A DNA stretch of 64,000 nt from Tetradesmus obliquus (lineage: Eukaryota > Chlorophyta > Chlorophyceae > Sphaeropleales > Scenedesmaceae): NCBI GenBank assembly GCA_030272155.1, contig CP126194.1, positions 5,819,501 to 5,883,500 on the forward strand. Reading direction: 5' to 3'. The notes under the pieces are model-generated. The model did no database searches, had not been told where the DNA came from, and saw nothing but the letters and a program-made list of their open reading frames with translations. Below are positions 58,421-64,000 of the stretch, in pieces (positions within the stretch are counted from its first letter, which is position 1; the number at the start of each line of letters is the position of its first letter). The position numbers and the translations under genes are program-made.

Positions 58421-61382
58421 GCAGGTCAACAAGGCTGGCGGGGTCAAGGCTGTGCTGTTCCACGCTGCCTACGCCTACAAGGCCGCCTGGATGCGGCTGG
58501 GCTTCACCAGCGAGTGGGCCAGCCCCCTGGCCAACCGCGTGGTCTTCAAGAACACACAGGTCAGGCACACGGATTGATCCTCGGCATGCAAAAGGATTTG
58601 CTGCCAAGCTTCTGCAGTAACACATCCAACAGCAGATGAGCTGAGCCCAAACAATTTGAACATCCAACAGCAGATGAGTTGAATCCAAACAGTTTGAAGA
58701 GGTGCAGTTCATGAGCGTTGCTCAAGTTTGGTGTCATGGTCTTGGCTGGTTGCTCAGCTTGTTCACTCCTTTCTGTGCAGTTGCTGCTGCTGCTGCAGCT
58801 GCTGCGTCTTGCAGGCTGCCGTGGGCGGCCGGCTGCGCGTGTTCATCAGCGGCTGATGTATGTGGAATCATCTTGACAGTGCTGCTGCTGCTGCTGCTGC
58901 TGCAGGCTGCCGTGGGCGGGCGGCTGCGTGTGTTCATCAGCGGCGGCGCGCCGCTGCCCAAGTACGCGCAGGACTTCATGCAGGTGGCCATGTGCGTGCC
59001 GGTGCTGCAGGGCTACGGGCTCACTGAGACGTGCGCTGCCACCTTTGTGCAGTACCCCAACAGGCCGTCGCATGTGGGCACGGTGGGGCCCTGCATGCCT
59101 GGCGTGCAGGTGCGTGGCACGAACACGTGCAAAATGGCAGCTTGCTGATGATTGGGAGTGAAATTCTTCATGCAAACAGACTGATGGATGGCGGCAAGCG
59201 ACATGCGAAGCACTTTTGTGTCTCCTCACGACCACAGCCGTCTCACGCATAGCTTTTACACATGCACACCACCTTAAGCATGCACGGGCACGGTGGGGCC
59301 CTGCATGCCTTGCGTGTAGGTGCGTGTGGCTAAGGGCGTGCAAAATGGCAGCTTGCTGCAAACTGGAAGTGAAAAATTCCATGCAAACAGACGGGTGGAT
59401 GGCGGGAAGCAAGATGCGCAGCACTTTTGTTTGGCGGCACGACCACAGCCGTCTCACGCGTAGCTTTTACACATGCAAACCACCGTATGCATGCTGCCAT
59501 TTCTGTCACATTTCCTCTGCAGTTCCGGCTGGAGGCGGTGTCGGAGCTCGGCCACAGTCCCAGCTCCAACCCGCCGCGCGGCGAGGTGTGTGTGCGTGGG
59601 CCCATGATGTTCCAGGGCTACTACAAGCAGCCTGATCTCACAGCACAGGAGGTGGACAGTGATGGCTTCTTCCACACGGGTGACATTGGGGAGCTGACAC
59701 CTGAGGGCACGCTGAAGATCATCGACAGGAAGAAGAACATCTTCAAGCTCTCACAGGGTGAGCCTGCGGCGGCGCTGGCGCATCTTGATGTATGGCATGT
59801 TGGGTGGTGGTGTATCTACATCATCCTCGTCCTGTGGCTGACTTGCCAGGCAATCTTGCACAGTGTCACCTGTGCGGGGTTTTTTTACGCCTGCCAGCTT
59901 TGCTGCTGCGCTGGTAGAACCTTGTAGCCACGTCCAAGTATGAGCAGCTGCAAACTTGCGTCTGTGGTTCCTCTCACACTCCATGTGAGTCATTGCAATG
60001 CTCTTGTTTCACATTGTCCTGTGGTGGCATGTACCCACATGCAGGCGAGTACGTGGCAGTGGAGTGGAAGGCTGCGCTTGGCAAATACAACCTCATCAAG
60101 CAGATCTCGCTGTACGGCATCTTGCTTGGACACCAGATGACTGACTGCATTTCTTCTTCTGCTGCTGCCGCTGCTGCTGTTGCCTTCTAAACTGGGTTTT
60201 TAAATGCGTCACTCAGGCGAGTATGTGGCGGTCGAGTTCCTGGAGGCCGAGTTTGGCAAGTGTGACGTGATCGAGCAGATCTGGCTGTATGGCAGCAGCT
60301 TTGAGGCCACGCTGGTTGCAGTGGTGGTGCCCATCAAGGACAAGCTGATGGCCTGGGCGGCAGGCCAGCCTGAGCTGCAGGGCAGGAGCTTCAGGGAGGT
60401 CTGTGGCAGCCCGCAGGCCAATGCACACGTGCTGGCGGCAGTCACGGCAACAGGTGGGTGGGTGGTGCGGCGCAGCAGGGTGCTGTAGGGATGAGGTTAC
60501 AGTTGCAGGAGTGGTATATGTCGAGGTAATTGTACTTCGCGTGCATTTTCAATGGTCTGGGCTGGGCCCTGCTCATGGTGTGTGTCAAGGTAGTGGTGGT
60601 GCCGATCAAGGTCAAGCTGATGGCCTGAGCAGCACAGCCTGAGCTGCAGGGCAAGAGCTCAATGGAGGTCTGCGTCAGCCCACAGGCCAATGCTCACGTG
60701 CTGGCGGCTGTCACGGCCACAGGTGGGAGGGTGGCGTGGCGTGCTGCAGCCGTGTTTCCTTCCTGCTGCTGCCACATGGAGGTTTCTTACTGAACGCCTG
60801 CTGCGGTAGCGGCTGATACACCTCAGCCTGTGTGCTGTTCTTGCACTTCTAAACGAATAAACAACAAAGTAACATTTTAAAGCTTCACATCTGCTGCTGC
60901 TGCTGCTGCTGCAGGCAAGGAGGCACGGCTGAAGGGCTTTGAGTTCCCCAAGGCGGTGCACGTTGACCCGGAGCCCTTCAGCATCGAGCACGACCTCATC
61001 ACGCCCAAGCTCTCCCTCAAGCGCCCGCAGCTGCTCAAGTACTACAAGGCCAAGGTGAGCGTTATAACAGTGTTTTTTTCAACAATTTGTAACAATGCAT
61101 ATGACATGTTGAGCGTTCCATCGTCACTGGGATGGCCGCATCAAGTGTAAGCCTATGTTAGCTGCTACAGTCGCCAGCAGAGGATTGCTGTGCTGTGGAT
61201 TTGCATCAATGCTGTTCTCGGCTGTGCTGCATTGTGACGGGCTTGCTGTGCCCTGCTGTGCTGCAACGGCTGTGCTGCAGATTGACGCCATGTATGCCGG
61301 CCTGAAGGCTGCGGGAGCGCTGCCCAAGACCGCGCCAGCTGCTGCTGCGCCGTCCGGCCAAGCAGCCCCAGCAACGGCGTAA
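54114..61382 (+). CDS. LACS: Long-chain acyl-CoA synthetase (13 exons)
   Basis: Exons 54114-54256, 54626-54746, 55108-55200, 55360-55566, 55885-56017, 56229-56373, 57172-57328, 58425-58559, 58906-59109, 59523-59757, 60217-60453, 60915-61054 and 61281-61382 are phase-consistent and encode 683 residues, the usual length for plant LACS. The enzyme activates fatty acids with ATP and CoA. Motifs in order: VPLYDTLGDKAIEYV (~128-142), the AMP-binding P-loop YTSGTTGNPKGV (~226-237), FDRVVEEMVLFLGAAVGYYS (~279-298), GYGLTET (~414-420), GFFHTGDIGE (~494-503) and IIDRKKNIFKLSQGEYVAVE (~511-530). There is no C-terminal SKL-type signal and no evident PTS2, so an ER or plastid-envelope location is likelier than peroxisomal. 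Exons 7, 8, 9 and 11 all have partial copies in the adjoining introns. Catalytic residues look intact. Confidence 0.93.
56850..57230 (+). repeat. Four copies of the exon 7 acceptor side
   Basis: GTGGAGGAGATGGTGCTGTT-type starts preceded by AG occur at 56850, 56954, 57085 and 57172. Only the last (57172) continues into the full exon. Spacings are 104, 131 and 87 bp. Confidence 0.93.
57290..58045 (+). repeat. Exon 7 donor side followed by six further copies
   Basis: The exon end GCGTGTACAGCGGCGTGCTG..GACAAG|GTGC at 57303-57332 is repeated near 57449, 57562, 57678, 57792, 57908 and 58019, with a period of 111-116 bp. Each copy includes the flanking GTGGAGCATG and CAGCAGC spacer. The copies degrade with distance from the exon. 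Confidence 0.95.
58224..58460 (+). repeat. Three copies of the exon 8 acceptor side
   Basis: CAG|GT(C/T)(A/G)A..AAGGC(T)GGCGGG(C/G)TCAAGGCTG occurs at 58224, 58309 and 58425. The last is the true exon 8. Each of the two upstream copies is followed by its own CTG tract. Confidence 0.9.
58816..58960 (+). repeat. Two copies of the exon 9 acceptor side
   Basis: CAG|GCTGCCGTGGGCGG..CGGCTGCG(C/T)GTGTTCATCAGCGGC occurs at 58814-58854 and, as the true exon, at 58906-58945. The upstream copy runs straight into TGA. Confidence 0.93.
59075..59485 (+). repeat. ~207-bp tandem duplication spanning the exon 9 donor
   Basis: GGGCACGGTGGGGCCCTGCA at 59077-59096 recurs at 59284-59303, and the similarity continues through the donor and about 170 bp of intron (GCAAAATGGCAGCTTGCTG, CCACAGCCGTCTCACGC). 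In the second copy the CAG|GTGCG has become TAG|GTGCG. Confidence 0.93.
60044..60190 (+). pseudogene. Diverged duplicate of acyl-CoA synthetase exon 11 start
   Basis: After a good acceptor (ACATGCAG at 60036-60043) the DNA reads GEYVAVEWKAALGKYNLIKQ then ISLYGILLGHQ, in the same phase as the true exon 11 at 60217 (GEYVAVEFLEAEFGKCDVIE then QIWLYGSSFEA). It has no visible GT donor and ends at a stop at 60188-60190. Splicing to it would give a protein truncated after the Gly-Glu-Tyr motif. It is either a decaying duplicate exon or an alternative terminal exon. Confidence 0.6.
60595..60724 (+). pseudogene. Duplicate of the exon 11 3' half with donor
   Basis: 60595-60722 closely matches 60325-60453 of exon 11 (GTGGTGGTGCC(C/G)ATCAAGG through CTGTCACGGC(C/A)ACAG|GTGGG). 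It contains an in-frame TGA after AAGCTGATGGCC and lacks an acceptor, so it should not be included in the mRNA. Confidence 0.85.
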
Positions 61383-63127
61383 GCAGCAGCAGGTGCAGAG
61401 AGGCAGCAGCTGCAGCTGCGCCCCTGGCCAAGAGGCACCTGCAAGGGCGTAAGCAGCAGCAGGTGCAGAGAGGCAGCTGGTGTGTTGAGCTGGCATGCAG
61501 CTGCTGTGCAGCTGCAGCGGCAGCAGGTGGCGGCTGCAGGGCTGCCTGGCGCTGGGTGTTGAAAGGACAGCAATGTTTAGTTGAGAGTCTTGTAGTTGTT
61601 CTACTGCTGAGTTGGTTGGACATGTCACCTGCGAACAGTCATGTAGTCTGCGGCACTGCAGCTGCTGCAGTGCAAACGCAGGTGAAAGCAGGAATGCTGC
61701 ATAAGGGCAAATGTGGAGGCAAACGTGTGTAAAGCGCATATGCGCAGTTAGCGATTATGTGCATGTGTGCTGCTGGTGCATTCGTGCCTGCAGCGGCAGC
61801 CAACACGCTCCTGCCTAGTCAGTGCCTCAAGCCCTTGCATGCATTCATACTCACACTTGTGTAGACCGCATACAGCAGAATGATGGTGGAAAGGCACTGC
61901 TGTAGTGATTGCGCTAGTTGGTTGCAGTTGTGTTGTGCCACAGTGATAGTCCTATAGATTATAAGACTGCTGTGAAGGGGAAACAGCTGTATGGAGATGT
62001 GGTGGGAGAGCGATTGCGCTTCACTCTGCTGATGATGTGTCAGCAGCAAGTGGGCTGCAGATGTTGCAAGTTGCCACCACCACTTGCAGGAAAACAGCAT
62101 ATGTGTGTTGCACACGTAGAGAGAGCTGCTGCCTGGCGTGCTACGTGGGCAGAATGCATGTGGGACTTTCAACTGCCAGGTACACTTGTGCACGCACAGC
62201 AGCACTTGAAAACTTGTTGCAGGGGAGCAGCTGGCATGCAGGCCTTGGCAGTGTCAGCACTGCCATCACCAGGCAATGGCAGAGGCTGGTGTAGGGTATG
62301 CCTGGACTTGTTTTCATATGATTTGCATGCCTGCTGACAACTTTTATGTGTGCTTCTGCGGGCATGCCCATGGCTGTGGTTGCATGGCTCCCCTGCATTG
62401 TGCTGCCAGCAGTGCAGCTGCGCAGTTTGTGCAGTATGCTGCACACCAGCAGTTACAGCTTGCCATTGTCAGTGTGAGTCGGGGTACCTGGAGGTGCTAG
62501 CAGCAGCGCTGCAGTATATGCTGTGCTGTTCATGCAGCAGTTAATGATGTTCTTCTGCACTGCTGGTGTACATGTTTGCCTGCCTGCAGCTGCCTCGCTG
62601 TTGTGCTGCAGCTGCGCAGTCTGTGCAGTACCCTGCACACCAGCTGCTACAGCTTGCTATTGTCAGGTTTGATTTTAGTTATTGGGAGGAGCTTCAGTAC
62701 GGCTGTGCTGTGTATGCAGCAGCACATTGAGGCGATGCTGTTGGACCTGATGTAACGTAACGTGTGCAGCATGACGCAGTCACGGTGGTGTGCCGTACAA
62801 CGTTGCAAGCGCCAGCCAGACACAGCTAACAGCCGTGCTGTCTTCGCTCATCCAACAGTATAACGAGTGCAGAGGCGTGAGAGCTTGGGGAAGAGAGCCA
62901 TGCTGCATTCTAGTCAGAAGCTGGCCGTTTCTGCAGCAAACCCAAGCTGCTGCTGCCCGTGTCTGATAACGTCAGTACTTCTGTCGGCATGTTTGCTGTA
63001 CAATAAGCCGATTTCTGCAACAGCGGGCGTCCTCCTGCACCTCTGGCTAGCCTCTTACCAAACCGCCGATCGATTGTCCGACATTTCGAAGTGCAGATCT
63101 GCAGAACCCTAACGCACTGTGAGCTCG
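61383..63127. other. Gene-free stretch with two tandem duplications
   Basis: Right after the acyl-CoA synthetase stop, GTAAGCAGCAGCAGGTGCAG with flanking bases occurs twice (61379-61411, 61448-61476). At 62411-62470 and 62609-62667 a ~60-bp block (CAGCTGCGCAGT..GTGCAGTA) is repeated about 198 bp apart. No supported gene; the right end should contain the GST promoter. Confidence 0.6.
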
Positions 63128-63319
63128 ATGCTAACCGTCGAGGCTACCAGCCAAGCAACGTCTGCTGATGCGATTGTACTCCTGCATTTCGTTTACCAAA
63201 GTGACGCGCATGCTGCAAGCATTCCACGCAGGGGTTCCGCGTGTGCACACTCCGCTGCTGGTAGCACTGTTGCTGCTGCTCATCGACCCAATTGCGGTAC
63301 TCCCTTGGTCGCAGAAGCT

Positions 63320-64000
63320 ATGCCCCTGACACTTCACTATGCTAATCTACCTGGCAGGGCAGAGACTGCCCGCTTACTCCTGACCCTGGGTGGAGTGGAG
63401 TTTGTGGTAAGCCTGCAGCTGCGCTGCACAGCTTGGCTATAGGCTACCTGGTTCCATATGCGATGGAATTGCGAAAACACAATCAGAACAGCCACATTTA
63501 GTGGCTTCATCATGGCCTGTAACATTGATCAGCATTGGTTGAGAAGCCTCTGCACATCCTTGGACACCCTGTGCCCAACACGGGTGTAGGCAGTGCAGGT
63601 GTGCTGCATGCCTGCTGCCGCGGCGTGTGCTGCACAGGACTCCTTTTGCAAATCATCATAGAAGGTTGTGCATATGACAGCAAATCTGTCTGTATGCCAG
63701 CATGTGGCAGAGCTGATAGCCGTACACCACGCACTGGGTGGGCAACTCCTGCATGCGCTGCATGCAGCCGGCTGCAATAGGCAACACGGTTATGCTGTGC
63801 ATGTGGCATGCACACGGCCAGTCCGACACGCTTGCAGGAACTGTGCTTGATTACCTTGCAATTCACTGCGCTCCGCTGTCTGCTTGCAGGACAAGCGCTT
63901 CAGCTATGCTGAGTGGCCTGCCATCAAACCCACGATGCCCTTTCAAATGGTGCCAGTGCTGCAGATGGAGGATGGCCGCATGCTGGCAGAGATGGCAGCC
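63320..64000 (+). CDS. Glutathione S-transferase, N-terminal part (cut by window end)
   Basis: Exon 1 is 63320-63406 and exon 2 starts at 63890 and leaves the window; they join in phase 0. The protein begins MPLTLHYANLPGRAETARLL, with the catalytic-type Tyr and the GRAE motif of sigma/alpha/pi-type GSTs. It continues with VEFVDKRFSYAEWPAIKPTM and the cis-Pro segment MVPVLQMEDGRMLAE, i.e. most of the thioredoxin-like domain including the glutathione-binding Val-Pro. The helical C-terminal domain lies outside. An in-frame ATG at 63128 would add a Ser/Ala/Thr-rich extension, possibly a targeting peptide, so the start could be there. Role: conjugation of glutathione to electrophiles, or prostaglandin-synthase-like isomerase activity; the two are not separable here. 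Confidence 0.85.

Overview
This window is nuclear DNA of a green alga (Chlorophyta). The evidence is: genes with many short, phase-consistent GT-AG introns; plant-type families (chloroplast FHA protein, plant-type long-chain acyl-CoA synthetase, ACR2/CDC25-like rhodanese, LYR protein); and GC-rich exons crowded with (CAG)n/(CTG)n tracts. The triplet-repeat load recalls Scenedesmaceae-type Chlorophyceae, but that placement is an inference. There are no bacterial operons, and I found no convincing tRNA gene.

Layout: secreted cupin-domain protein (+, 43-2804); gene-free DNA with an unusual ~450-bp tandem repeat (2.8-6.7 kb); multi-pass membrane protein (+, ~6.7-10.3 kb) interrupted by an eight-copy array of one splice-acceptor/exon segment; small unknown protein (+, 12761-13499); chloroplast FHA protein (-, 13970-15253) divergent from a LYR/SirB1-transglutaminase-like protein (+, 15779-18625); Cdc25-like rhodanese (+, 18986-19708); coiled-coil protein (-, 21490-22962); very large SR-, A-, P- and Q-rich protein (-, ~24.0-32.2 kb); a PCIF1-like, possibly transposon-derived ORF (-) ending beside a 32-nt 18S rRNA fragment; MYND-finger protein (+, 33777-36157) with an in-frame TGA; an 18-exon, 1495-residue WD40 protein (+, 37882-47378); 6.7 kb of repeat-bearing gene-poor DNA; a 13-exon, 683-residue long-chain acyl-CoA synthetase (+, 54114-61382); and the start of a glutathione S-transferase (+, cut by the window end).

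The genes form no obvious pathway; this looks like an ordinary mixed stretch of chromosome. What stands out is DNA structure. Again and again a piece of an exon together with its flanking splice site has been tandemly copied into the neighbouring intron (acceptor side, donor side or both). Separately, sense-strand (CTG)n tracts sit directly against acceptor AGs in many introns. Together these suggest that introns here grow by duplication of exon-intron junctions, with triplet repeats acting as pyrimidine tracts. Exon coordinates in the entries were derived by hand from splice consensus plus reading phase; they add up in frame for the cupin, FHA, LYR/SirB1, rhodanese, WD40 and acyl-CoA synthetase genes.
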